Source: Streptomyces sp. GSL17-111
GTDB lineage: Bacteria > Actinomycetota > Actinomycetes > Streptomycetales > Streptomycetaceae
Assembly: GCF_037911585.1 (NCBI RefSeq)
Contig: NZ_JBAJNS010000001.1
Location: 3,404,001 to 3,468,000 of the forward strand
DNA length: 64,000 nt
Direction of reading: 5' to 3'
Part shown: in pieces, positions 44,504 to 52,909 of the stretch
Layout of the letters: each line of letters starts with the position of its first letter
Position numbering within the stretch: the first letter of the stretch is position 1
Notes under the pieces: generated by a model
The model's input: the letters and a program-made list of their open reading frames with translations, nothing else
Told to the model about the DNA's origin: nothing
The model's database searches: none
Program-made: the position numbers and the translations under genes

Positions 44504-44843
44504 GGTCGGGAATGCCTCCCGGCGGTGCGTCCTCTCCCGGTGGTCCACCGCATCGGGAGGCCGATGTCTGGGCCGTCGCAACTCCCACGAATTCAACGAG
44601 TTTTGTCATAGGCAAAGTAACTGCGTGATGATTGCTGGAAAACAACACGTCGTCGGATGAATCCCGCCGGTTGACCCAGGGCGTCTGCAAACAGGCGTGA
44701 CCGGTGTCCTGGCTCGGTTTGATTTCCGCATGGCCTCATCGGTCACGGATCACTGGTCGACGTCCGCTCCACGGCTCAGTCGATCAAAGAAGCAGACCGG
44801 CGCACCGTGTCTGAAACACGCCCGGCGCGCCGGTCCGGGGGCG
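44504..44843. other. Intergenic region, lower GC, no gene seen
   Basis: About 340 bp between the convergent GNAT and kinase genes. It contains a less GC-rich patch near 44,590-44,660. No complete hairpin terminator or coding sequence is evident. Confidence 0.4.
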
Positions 44844-46955
44844 TCAGTCGACGACGGTGGCGGAGTCGACGGCCAGGTCCTCCATGCCCCACTGTTCCAG
44901 CAGGTCGGCGTAGGTGCCGTCGTCGATCAGGGACTGGAGCGCCTGCCGCAGGACGTCGGCCAGCGGCTCGGCGTCGGCCGGGACGGCGAGGCCGATGCGG
45001 GCGGGCTTCATCCGCGCCTCGGCGATGGCCAGCCCGGCGCGCTCGGGTTCGGCGAGGTGACCGACGGCGTCTGCGTGGAGGGCGTACCAGGCATCGGCCT
45101 CCCCCGCTCGCACGGATTCCACCGCGCGGCTCTCGTAGGGCACTTCTGTCACCTCTATGGGCGTGGCGCACTCCGCGCTGCGCTCGTGGATCTGCTCCTC
45201 CATGCCGGACAGCGTCACGACGGTCCTGCCGCACAGGTCACCGAGGTTCTTGACCTCCCCGGTGCGGCCCTCGGGCACGACGAGGACCTCGCTCTCCACG
45301 AAGTAGGGGACGAAGTCGAAGTCGGTCGACTGCTCGGGGTGCGCGACGTGCTTCAGGGGCCTGGTCAAGGCGAAGGCGTTCAGCTCGCCCAGGCCGAGCG
45401 CCGCGTTCGTCAGCCTCGAGAGCTGGCGGTCGTGGTTGACCTGACGGAAGGTGAGGTCCACCCCGAGCTGTCGGCTGAGTGCCATGGCGAGCGCGGGCTC
45501 GAACCCCTCGTGCTCACCGGCGCCTTCGGCCAGCGGCAGGCCGTGGTCGTCCCAGTACACCAGGATCTCGCCCTCCTCCCGGACGAACGAGGGCAGTTCG
45601 TCGTAGAGGGGCGCTTCGGGCTCCTGCTCGCCTTGCTCGGGCTGCTCGTCCTGATCGGGGTCCTCCTGCGGGGACGCGCGGTCCGCGTCGGGGCCCGGTC
45701 GCGGGTCGGAGGACGCGCCGGGGGCGCCGTCGGCCTGCTGTTTCCCGTCGTCGCCGAAGGGGCGGACGAGGAGCACGGTCAGCGCGATGGCCAGGACGGC
45801 GGCGACGGCCGCCCCGGCGAGGGCCAGGCCCAGCCGGGAGCGTGCCGGGCCGGGCGGAGCGGACGGGCCGGGCCGCAGGCCGGGTGCCGGGGCGGGGCCC
45901 GGGACGGCGGCGGTCACCGTCGGCAGGGCGGACGGCGGCAGGGCGAACGGCGGTGGGGGTGGCGGCGCCTCGGACGGCGGGGGCGGTGCGTTGGGCGCGG
46001 GCGGTGGCGCGGCGGGGGTCGACACCTGCGTCGGTTCCGGGCCCTCCAGGGCCAGCAGGCCGGCCGCGTCCCGGCCGAGCCGGGCGGTCAGGGCGGGCGG
46101 CAGGCCCGCGTCGTCGGCCTCCGCCGCACCGGCGTGTGCGGCGGTGACGGCGGCGACCTCCTCGACGGACGGGCGGTCGTCCGCCGACCGGGCCAGGCAG
46201 CGCACGGCCAGATCCCGCAGCGCACCGGACAACGGGCCCTCTTCGGGGCCGAGTTCGGGCTCCTCGTGCAGGACCCGGTACAGGACGGTGTGCAGCGAGG
46301 GCGCGCCGGCGCCGAAGGGCCCGGTGCCGGTGGCGGCGAAGACGAGCACGGCGCCGAGGGCGAACACGTCGGTGGCCGGGGTGACCGTCTCGCCCCGGAT
46401 CTGTTCCGGCGGCATGTAGCCGGGGGAGCCGACCAGGGACCCGGTGCGGGTGGCCACGCTGGCCTCCGCCGCGCGGGCGATGCCGAAGTCGATGACCTGC
46501 GGGCCGTCCAGCGTGATCAGCACGTTGGACGGCTTGAGGTCCCGGTGGACGATTCCGGCGGTGTGGACGTCCCGCAGCGCCGCGGCCAGTCCCGCGGCGA
46601 TCCGCCACACCGACGCCTCGGGCAGCGGTCCGTGCAGGGAGGTGACGACGTCGTGCAGCGAGGGCCCGGGGACGTAGCCGGTGGCCACCCACGGCACCGC
46701 CGCCTCCGTGTCGCTGCCGAGGACGGGCGCGGTGCGGGGGCCGCTGACGCGCTGCGCGGCCGTCACCTCGCTGCGGAAGCGGCGGCGGAACTCCTCGTCG
46801 GCGGCCAGCTCGGCGTGGATGAGTTTGACGGCGACGACCCTGCCGTTCGGTGAACGGCCGAGGAACACCTGGCCCATCCCGCCTGCCCCGAGCCGTCCCA
46901 GCAGCCGGTACGGGCCCACCGTCGCCGGGTCCCCCGTGCGTAGCGTCTCCACCAC
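44844..46955 (-). CDS. Membrane Ser/Thr kinase with extracellular solute-binding-protein sensor
   Basis: 703 residues. A cytoplasmic Hanks-type kinase domain comes first: LGRLGAGGMGQVFLGR, catalytic Lys44 (VAVKLIHAEL), HRDLKPSNVLI (Asp139), VIDFGIARA, GSPGYMPPEQI. A Pro-rich linker (about 310-380) and one helix (LGLALAGAAVAAVLAIALTVLLV) follow, then an acidic linker. The extracellular part resembles a type-3 substrate-binding protein for amino acids (LVYWDDHGLPLAEG-like start, GFEPALAMALSRQLGVDLTF, VKNLGDLCGRTVVTLSGMEEQI, ALQSLIDDGTYADLLEQWGM). This suggests a kinase that senses an amino acid or similar ligand outside the cell. The start is GTG 46955. It diverges from the LuxR-like regulator pair. 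Confidence 0.85.
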   Translation of the reverse strand: MVETLRTGDPATVGPYRLLGRLGAGGMGQVFLGRSPNGRVVAVKLIHAELAADEEFRRRFRSEVTAAQRVSGPRTAPVLGSDTEAAVPWVATGYVPGPSLHDVVTSLHGPLPEASVWRIAAGLAAALRDVHTAGIVHRDLKPSNVLITLDGPQVIDFGIARAAEASVATRTGSLVGSPGYMPPEQIRGETVTPATDVFALGAVLVFAATGTGPFGAGAPSLHTVLYRVLHEEPELGPEEGPLSGALRDLAVRCLARSADDRPSVEEVAAVTAAHAGAAEADDAGLPPALTARLGRDAAGLLALEGPEPTQVSTPAAPPPAPNAPPPPSEAPPPPPPFALPPSALPTVTAAVPGPAPAPGLRPGPSAPPGPARSRLGLALAGAAVAAVLAIALTVLLVRPFGDDGKQQADGAPGASSDPRPGPDADRASPQEDPDQDEQPEQGEQEPEAPLYDELPSFVREEGEILVYWDDHGLPLAEGAGEHEGFEPALAMALSRQLGVDLTFRQVNHDRQLSRLTNAALGLGELNAFALTRPLKHVAHPEQSTDFDFVPYFVESEVLVVPEGRTGEVKNLGDLCGRTVVTLSGMEEQIHERSAECATPIEVTEVPYESRAVESVRAGEADAWYALHADAVGHLAEPERAGLAIAEARMKPARIGLAVPADAEPLADVLRQALQSLIDDGTYADLLEQWGMEDLAVDSATVVD

Positions 46956-47458
46956 AGTCCCCCGTCAACGTGGTCGCGAGCAGGGGGCGTTCCCCCCGTC
47001 CCCGTGTCATCGTACCGAGGTCGTCGGTCCGTCACGGTCGACGATCGTCGCCTGACGTGCGGTTCCGGGGCGCAAATGATCGATCAAAGATCTTCCCCCC
47101 GGGGGTGTGGTATTCGGGCTTCCTCGAGAGTGCCGAGTGCAGGGAACTCCGGGTTTCCCCGTTCCCTGAGAGTTGGGCGATGGTATACGAGCCGACTCAC
47201 CCTGTTCGTTGACTGGCTCCGGTTCAACGAACTACTGTGCGCGACAAGTCACTTCGCTGGACGTGACGCCCGTCACGGGCGAGGTGAACGTGCCCATGGC
47301 AAGGTAATTGCGCGGTAAACAGTTTCAGATTCAACGGGGTACTGGCTGCGGGTGCGGATTCCCGCGCTCGTCCGGGATCGATAACCACGGCTTCCTGCAC
47401 GGGCTTTCGCCCGCCGACATCCTGAAGCGTCTGAAAATGCACAAGCACGGGGGTCATT
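46956..47458. other. 500-bp divergent control region (kinase / LuxR-like pair)
   Basis: No gene is supported here. The right part carries the promoter-operator described at 47204-47238. The left part must contain the kinase promoter and has a C6G6 run and a GATCGATCAAAGATC dyad near 47,080-47,095. Confidence 0.45.
47204..47238 (+). promoter_or_regulatory. Near-consensus promoter covered by a 9-bp dyad
   Basis: TTGACT (47209-47214) and TACTGT (47233-47238) are 18 bp apart, a good vegetative promoter. GTTCGTTGA (47204-47212) and TCAACGAAC (47224-47232) form a perfect inverted repeat with an 11-bp spacer, covering the -35 and abutting the -10. It faces the LuxR-like regulator genes, about 220 bp before the first start, and is placed for repression or autoregulation. 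Confidence 0.65.
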
Positions 47459-48415
47459 GTGTTCGACGCGAAGAGTGCTGCCACAAATCCGCCAGACGAG
47501 GGGACCGGCGCGTCCGGTGCCTCCCTCCGCCGTGGCGTCCACACGGAGGCCGCGGAACCGCCTCCCGCACACCGACACGAGGCGGAATTCGCCGACCGGA
47601 TGGAGCGGGCCCTCCTGGAGGCCCGGGAGCTGATCGACTCCACGATGTCGCTGCACCGCAGCCGCTCGGACGAGGGCCCGCTGGTGGTCCCCACGGACGA
47701 CGCGGATCTGGAGGCGAGCCTCGAACGGCTGATGAGGCGCGCCCGGCACTCCGTCACCGCCTCGCTGCCCGGCGATGACGAGGAGACGCTCTCCCTCCTC
47801 TCCACGCTGCTGCGGCACCCGTCGCGCACGGCGTCCTCCGCAGGGGCACCGCCCGGCACCCGCCCGGTGGCCGTCCGGCTGCTCTGCGGCCCGGGCGCTC
47901 TCCGCGCGGGGATACCGAGCCCCGCCGAACTGCGCGCCGCGCACTGCGAGATCCGCGTCATGGAGAACGCTCCCGAGGAGACGCTCATCGTCGACGGATG
48001 CCTGGCCCTCATCAAGGCCGGCCCCGACGTTCCGGAGGGCATCGCCATCATCCGGGACCCGGCCTCCGTCCGGGCCCTGGACCTGCTGTTCGCCTGCTCC
48101 TGGGGCGGTGCCCGTCCCCTGGAGGAGCACCTGCGCCTCAGCGGCAGTCTGCACTCCCCCTCGGCGCGGCGCGTCCTGGAGCGGCTCCGCGAAGGGCACA
48201 CCGACGACGTGGCGGCCCGGGAACTCCAGGTGTCGCTGCGCACGTACCGTCGGCACGTGGCCGAGGTCATGAGTGAGCTCGGGGTGAGCTCCCGGTTCCA
48301 GGCCGGCGTCCGGGCCGTCGAGCTCGGTCTGCTCTCCAGGCATCCGGGCGCGGGACACCGCCGGGCCCGGCACACCCGTCAGGCCGACCTGGCCCACGCC
48401 GCGGAGGGGGCGTGA
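47459..48415 (+). CDS. LuxR-like transcriptional regulator (first of a pair)
   Basis: 318 residues. An N-terminal coiled segment (EAEFADRMERALLEARELIDSTMSLHRSR) is followed by a middle domain with PLD-like/TrmB-like alternation (RARHSVTASLPGDDEE; VAVRLLCGPGALRAGI; ETLIVDGCLALIKAGPD). The C-terminal HTH is VLERLREGHTDDVAARELQVSLRTYRRHVAEVMSELGVSSRFQAGVRAVELGLL, which reads like a LuxR/NarL HTH with RTYRRHV in place of the usual KTVKNHV. GTG 47459 is the start, with GGGGG upstream. Its stop overlaps the next gene (GTGA). Probably a pathway-specific regulator of the polyketide cluster. Confidence 0.78.
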   Translation: MFDAKSAATNPPDEGTGASGASLRRGVHTEAAEPPPAHRHEAEFADRMERALLEARELIDSTMSLHRSRSDEGPLVVPTDDADLEASLERLMRRARHSVTASLPGDDEETLSLLSTLLRHPSRTASSAGAPPGTRPVAVRLLCGPGALRAGIPSPAELRAAHCEIRVMENAPEETLIVDGCLALIKAGPDVPEGIAIIRDPASVRALDLLFACSWGGARPLEEHLRLSGSLHSPSARRVLERLREGHTDDVAARELQVSLRTYRRHVAEVMSELGVSSRFQAGVRAVELGLLSRHPGAGHRRARHTRQADLAHAAEGA

Positions 48416-49278
48416 ACGACCCCGTGACCCGCTTACCGTCCACCGGGAAGCGGCGCCAGGCCCACGGCGTCACCGGATTCCGCTCCGACGACGACGTGGA
48501 GGCGGAGCTGCTGGAGTTGCGGCGCCGCATCGAGGAGACCGTCGAGAAGCACCGGCAACGCCGCGCGCAGGACGCGCTCATCACCGCCGTGGGCACGGAC
48601 CGGACGGACGTGGTGGGTTCAGCACGTCGGCTGGCGGCCGGGGCGTCGGCGACCGTCGACATCCTGCTCGCGGACGCCGAGTACCTGGAGGCGGCGCAGG
48701 CCGTCTGCGACCACCTGCTGACCGCCGGGCCGGACGTCCACCTGCGATTACTGTGCACGTCGGGGATGCTGAGCGTGGGCCTGCTCGACTCGGCGGTGCT
48801 GGAGCGGCCGAACACCGAGGTCCGGGTGGCCCGGGTGCCGATGCTGCAGGTGCTGCTGGTGGACGGTCGGGCCGCGATGGTGGCCGCTCCGTCCGCGGCC
48901 GGGAGACAGGCCTCGGTCATCCGCGCCACCAGCGTCATCCGGGCCCTGGACACGCTGTTCGAGGGGCTGTGGTGGCAGTCGGTGGCCATGGAGGACCGCG
49001 TCGAGTTCTGCGACGCCGGCCGGACGACGTCGCCCGCACGGATCCTGGAGTGTCTGCGGGCCGGGGTGACCGACGAGGTCGCCGCCCGGGAGTTGTCCAT
49101 CTCCATCCGCACCTATCGCCGCTGCGTCGCGGAGATCATGACCGTGCTCGGCGCCAACTCCCGCTTCCAGGCGGGCGTGCGCGCCGCCGAGCTGGGTCTC
49201 CTCTCCGAGGAGGCCGGCCTGCGCGCCGACCGGTCTCCGGGCGGCTCCGCAGCCCGCACCGGGGGGAGGGGGTCGTGA
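48412..49278 (+). CDS. LuxR-like transcriptional regulator (second of a pair)
   Basis: 288 residues with the same layout as the preceding gene: helical start (VEAELLELRRRIEETVEKHRQRR), middle domain (SARRLAAGASATVDILLADAEYLEAAQ; DVHLRLLCTSGMLSVGLLD; QVLLVDGRAAMVAAPS) and HTH (ILECLRAGVTDEVAARELSISIRTYRRCVAEIMTVLGANSRFQAGVRAAELGLL). The two HTHs are clearly paralogous, while the middle domains have diverged. It starts at GTG 48412, inside the stop of its neighbour, so equal production and perhaps heterodimer formation are likely. No receiver domain or phosphorylation site is visible. Confidence 0.78.
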   Translation: MNDPVTRLPSTGKRRQAHGVTGFRSDDDVEAELLELRRRIEETVEKHRQRRAQDALITAVGTDRTDVVGSARRLAAGASATVDILLADAEYLEAAQAVCDHLLTAGPDVHLRLLCTSGMLSVGLLDSAVLERPNTEVRVARVPMLQVLLVDGRAAMVAAPSAAGRQASVIRATSVIRALDTLFEGLWWQSVAMEDRVEFCDAGRTTSPARILECLRAGVTDEVAARELSISIRTYRRCVAEIMTVLGANSRFQAGVRAAELGLLSEEAGLRADRSPGGSAARTGGRGS

Positions 49279-49570
49279 CGGGCCGACCCCCCCCGGTCGG
49301 GGCGCGCTGCCCGGTTGACAGCTTCATGCCTCCTCCCGGCGCCGTCGGCCCCTGGGGGACGACCGGCCGTGGCCGCCGTCACACCACGGCGGGACGTGCG
49401 TGCAGGTTGCTGCCACGAGAGTCCGCGTCCCGTCTGTCAGCGGGTTCACGGCACTAGCCTCCCCGTGGGCTAACCCTGTCGTGAGCTGGGAGAACGGCCG
49501 GAAACCCTTGCCCCCCCATAAGTGAGACCGCGATCGCCACGGCGCCGCGAGGTAACGGAGGCTTCACACG
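49279..49570. other. Intergenic promoter region of the exporter gene
   Basis: About 290 bp with no gene. TAGCCT at 49455-49460 is a possible -10 element. No copy of the GTTCGTTGA dyad is present here. Confidence 0.35.
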
Positions 49571-51169
49571 ATGGACGCAACCACCCCTGCGCAGGGACGG
49601 AAGGCGGGGGCGAAAGAGTGGCTCGGCCTGACGGTGCTCGCCCTCCCGACTCTGGTGATGTCCGTCGACGTCACCGTTCTCTACCTGGCGCTGCCGCACC
49701 TCGGTGCCGACCTGCAGCCCTCGGCCAACCAGACGCTGTGGATCATCGACATCTTCGGCTTCCTGCTGGCCGGCTTCCTCATCACGATGGGCACCCTCGG
49801 TGACCGGATCGGCCGCCGTCGGCTGCTGATGATCGGTGGGGCCGGGTTCGCGGTGGCCTCACTCGTGGCCGCCTACGCCAACAGCGCCGAGATGCTCATC
49901 GCGGCGCGTGCCCTCCTCGGCTTCTTCGGCGCGACGCTCATGCCGTCGACGCTGTCGCTGATCAGCAACATGTTCGCCGACTCCAAGCAGCGGGCGCAGG
50001 CGGTCGCGATCTGGGCGGCGTGCGTCTCCTCCGGCATCGCCATCGGCCCGCCGGTCGGTGGGCTGCTGCTGGAGTCGTTCTGGTGGGGCTCGGTGTTCCT
50101 GCTCGCCGTCCCGGTCATGGTCCTGCTCCTGGTGGCCGCGCCGTTCCTGCTGCCGGAGTACAAGTCGCCGTCCGCGCACAAGCTGGACCTGGTGAGCGTC
50201 GGGCTGTCGCTCGCGTCGGTGATCCCGGTCATCTGGAGCATCAAGGAGCTCGCCGAGGACGGACTGCAGGCCCTGCCGCTGGCCGTGCTGGTCGCCGGTC
50301 TGCTGCTCGGCGTGCTGTTCGTCATGCGACAGAAGCGACTGACCGAGCCGCTGCTCGACGTCAGCCTGTTCCGCAACAGCGAGTTCAGTGCCACGCTGCT
50401 GATGCTCCTCGTCGGTGTCGGCGTGGTCGGCGGTGTGTATCTGTTCATCTCCCAGTACCTGCAGCTCATCAAGGACCAGGGTCCGATGGAGGCAGGTCTG
50501 TGGATGCTGCCCTCGGCGTTCGTGATGATGGTGACGGCCGCGGCCTCCCCGGCGCTCGTGCGGTGGGTCCGGCCGGGATTCCTGGTCGGCGGCGGTCTCG
50601 CGATCTCCGCGACCGGGTACTTCATGCTGCTGGGGGTCGGCGCGGACGACGGCCTGTCCGCTCTGGTCATCGCGATGATCGTGCTGTTCAGCGGGCTCGG
50701 TCCGGTGTTCGCGCTCGGCACCGACCTCGTCCTCGGCACCGCGCCCCCGGAGCGTTCCGGCTCGGCCGCGGCGATGTCCGAGACGGCCATGGAGTTCGGC
50801 ATCTCCCTCGGTATCGCCCTGCTCGGCAGCGTCGGTGCCGCCGTCTACCGCAACAACATGGAGGACGCGGTACCCGACGGGCTCTCTCCGGAGGCCGCCG
50901 AAGCGGCCGTCGAGACGCTCCCGGGCGCGATGGCCGTCGCCGCCGAGGCGCCGCCCGAGGTGGGCGGACCGCTCGCCGAGCGGGCGTTCGCGTTCTTCAT
51001 GGACGGCTTCCACGCCAGCGCGGTCGTCTGCGGCATCACGGTCGGGCTGTTCGCCCTGGTCAGCTTCGGTCTGCTGCGCAACGCCCGCACCAAGGCGCAG
51101 ATCGACGCCGAGGCCGCGAAGGCCGACGACGAAGGCCGGGACGAACTGGCGGCCGCCGCAGCGCGGTAG
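49571..51169 (+). CDS. DHA2-family (14-helix) MFS drug exporter
   Basis: 532 residues with about 14 hydrophobic helices, typical of EmrB/QacA proton-drug antiporters. Motif A between helices 2 and 3 is GTLGDRIGRRRLLMIG. The helix-1 motif reads LPTLVMSVDVTVLYLALPHLGADL. Helix 5 contains the motif-C-type GIAIGPPVGGLLLESFWW. A large extracytoplasmic loop (EDAVPDGLSPEAAEAAVETL) precedes the last helix. The product is probably self-resistance or export for the adjacent polyketide. ATG 49571 follows GGAGG. A very strong terminator closes the gene. Confidence 0.92.
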   Translation: MDATTPAQGRKAGAKEWLGLTVLALPTLVMSVDVTVLYLALPHLGADLQPSANQTLWIIDIFGFLLAGFLITMGTLGDRIGRRRLLMIGGAGFAVASLVAAYANSAEMLIAARALLGFFGATLMPSTLSLISNMFADSKQRAQAVAIWAACVSSGIAIGPPVGGLLLESFWWGSVFLLAVPVMVLLLVAAPFLLPEYKSPSAHKLDLVSVGLSLASVIPVIWSIKELAEDGLQALPLAVLVAGLLLGVLFVMRQKRLTEPLLDVSLFRNSEFSATLLMLLVGVGVVGGVYLFISQYLQLIKDQGPMEAGLWMLPSAFVMMVTAAASPALVRWVRPGFLVGGGLAISATGYFMLLGVGADDGLSALVIAMIVLFSGLGPVFALGTDLVLGTAPPERSGSAAAMSETAMEFGISLGIALLGSVGAAVYRNNMEDAVPDGLSPEAAEAAVETLPGAMAVAAEAPPEVGGPLAERAFAFFMDGFHASAVVCGITVGLFALVSFGLLRNARTKAQIDAEAAKADDEGRDELAAAAAR

Positions 51170-51190
51170 CCGTCGCGGACTGGTGAACGT

Positions 51191-51231
51191 AAGGGGTGGG
51201 GTGCCGCACACCGTGCGGCACCCCACCCCTT
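51191..51231 (+). terminator. Terminator of the exporter gene
   Basis: AAGGGGTGGGGTGCCGCAC and GTGCGGCACCCCACCCCTT form a perfect 19-bp stem with an ACC loop, 21 bp after the stop, with A- and T-rich ends as for a bidirectional intrinsic terminator. Confidence 0.88.
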
Positions 51232-51291
51232 CCTGGTCCGCGACCGAGGCCCTTTGCCGCTGGCCGCGTGCCAGAAGACCGGGCCCGGCGG

Positions 51292-52149
51292 TCAGTCGGC
51301 CGTGGTGGTGCGGACGGCCGGGCCCCCGGCCGTCCGCCGGGCCGCACGCACCCGGCCGTCCATGTAGCGGCGCAGCACCGGGGCGAGGACTCCGCCCCAG
51401 GTGGCGAGCGCTCGGCTGAATCCGTCCAGGCAGATCACGGGCTGCCCCCGGTCCAGTCGGCGCATGATGCCCCGGGCGACGGCCGACGGCTGGAGCGGCT
51501 TGACGATGCCCGCGATGGCAGCCGTCTCGGCCGGCTTCCACTGACTTTCCTCCGCCAGCTGCGGGGTGTCCACGTCCGGGGGGAAGACGCAGGAGACCCG
51601 CACGCCGTGCGGGACCAACTCGCCGCGCAGCGCCTCCGTCAGGCCCCGCACGGCGAACTTGGCGGCGCCGTAGGCCGTGTATCCGTACACCCCGATCAAC
51701 CCGGCCGCCGAAGCGATCGTGACCACCGTCCCACGACCCCGCCGTGTCATGCCGGGAGCCACCGCGCGGACCGCCCAGAGGGTGCCGAAGTAGTCGACGT
51801 CCATCATGGTTCGGAAGACGTCGTCGGGCAGTTCGAGGAACGCGCCCGGCCGCGCCTGGCCGGCCGAGGTCACCAGCACCGCGCAGGGCCCGGCCTCCTC
51901 CTCCAGCTCCTCGACGGCGGCCGTCACGGCGTCGCGGTCGGTCACGTCGACGCTGCGCGTGTGCACCGTCGCACCGGCCGCCCGGAGCGACTCCGCAGCC
52001 GTCGCGAGCCCCGCCGGCCTCCGGGCGAGCAGCGAGACGACCGCTCCCCGGGCGGCGAACTCGCCGGCCAGGGCCAGCCCGATACCGCTGGAGCCCCCGG
52101 TCACGATCACATGATCGCCCGGCCGGACCCAGTTCTTGTCGCGCGCCAC
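51292..52149 (-). CDS. Short-chain dehydrogenase, 3-ketodihydrosphingosine-reductase-like
   Basis: 285 residues, classical SDR: VIVTGGSSGIGLALAGEFAARG (NADP motif), DVTDRDAV, LVTSAGQARPG, then the Ser-Tyr-Lys catalytic set in TIASAAGLIGVYGYTAYGAAKFAV. The stretch VFPPDVDTPQLAEESQWKPAET is characteristic of the KDSR-like subgroup, which reduces 3-keto groups of long-chain sphingoid bases. Next to a PKS it may reduce a ketone of the polyketide or a long-chain precursor. The C-terminal ~30 residues are basic. It is divergent from the PKS genes. Assignment to the subgroup is by this motif. Confidence 0.75.
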   Translation of the reverse strand: MARDKNWVRPGDHVIVTGGSSGIGLALAGEFAARGAVVSLLARRPAGLATAAESLRAAGATVHTRSVDVTDRDAVTAAVEELEEEAGPCAVLVTSAGQARPGAFLELPDDVFRTMMDVDYFGTLWAVRAVAPGMTRRGRGTVVTIASAAGLIGVYGYTAYGAAKFAVRGLTEALRGELVPHGVRVSCVFPPDVDTPQLAEESQWKPAETAAIAGIVKPLQPSAVARGIMRRLDRGQPVICLDGFSRALATWGGVLAPVLRRYMDGRVRAARRTAGGPAVRTTTAD

Positions 52150-52853
52150 TTCCGCCCCCTCGTGTGCGACGGTGCCGGCGAACCGGACGAGTCCTGAGGC
52201 GGATCGCTGTCACCGACGAAGATCCTCTGATCGGTCAGGAAACCTACCCCGCCGCGACCACACGTCGGCGGCCCGGCCGTAACCCGGGCCCCATCGCGTC
52301 CGGTTGCTGCTACGCGGAGCCGTCCACGCCGGTCCGGGAGGGGCGGCGAGGACGGTCGGGGGTCTGGTGCGGCACCTTGCTGCCACCGGCCGCGAAAGCC
52401 TTCCCGAGGGGGCCGGGTCCCTGTACGAGGTGCCGTCCCGCCACCCCCGACGTGGCAGTTTGATGCGCGAGAAGTGCGCAACCGGTGACGCACCGCACCC
52501 GCTCGCTGATGCTCCGTGATAGGGCGCTCCGGCCGTGGCAGCTCCCTGCTATCGGTTCGTTGTGCCGTCCCGGCCTTTGGCACGCTGAGCCTCGGACGCG
52601 GCTTGAGGGACGAGCTCGTCGCGCGCATGGATGGCTGAAGGCGCCATCCCCCAGGTGAATCGCCGACGTCCAGGCGGCGATTCACCTGGCGGATGGCAGC
52701 GGGTCGAAGCGTTTCCGTGCGGCGACGGCGCGTGGGTTCGGGATCTCCCGAACCGACCGCTACCGGAATTCTTCTCGGCCCGGCGGGTCACGTGGCCTGC
52801 GGCCAGTTGATGGCCGACCGCGATCCGGCGGCCCGAGACGGAGAGTACGTGGC
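52150..52853. other. Divergent control region of the SDR and PKS genes
   Basis: About 700 bp without a supported gene. It holds the 55-bp inverted repeat at 52643-52697. A GTTCGTTG word at 52555-52562 equals eight bases of the dyad arm upstream of the LuxR-like pair. No clear -35/-10 pair for the PKS transcript could be fixed by eye. Confidence 0.45.
52643..52697. repeat. 55-bp inverted repeat upstream of the PKS operon
   Basis: Arms of 23 bp (52643-52665 and 52675-52697) are complementary at 22 of 23 positions. The inner 15 bp, CCAGGTGAATCGCCG / CGGCGATTCACCTGG, are perfect, followed by one C-C mismatch and then GCCATCC / GGATGGC. The 9-bp spacer is ACGTCCAGG. There is no T-tract. It could be a regulator dyad, an attenuator-like hairpin in the PKS leader or a terminator. 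Confidence 0.8.
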
Positions 52854-52907
52854 ATGAAAGCAGTCGAAATCCTGGTCGCCTCACCGCGTCCGGGCGGGAG
52901 GGCGTAA
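52854..52907 (+). CDS. 17-residue leader ORF immediately before the PKS gene
   Basis: ATG 52854 opens an 18-codon frame ([17 protein letters not shown], stop TAA at 52905-52907). A GGAGAG ribosome site lies 8 nt upstream. The stop is 2 bp before the PKS GTG, and the PKS ribosome site (GGGAGGG) lies within the last codons of this frame. Such an arrangement allows translational coupling or leader-peptide control. It may also be chance; the peptide is not one I recognise. Confidence 0.4.
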   Translation: MKAVEILVASPRPGGRA

Positions 52908-52909
52908 CT

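Noticed and set aside
52107..52685. 192-codon minus-strand frame covering the SDR-PKS control region
   Set aside because: It overlaps the SDR start and the large inverted repeat. Its composition is Arg/Pro/Gly-rich with no domain.
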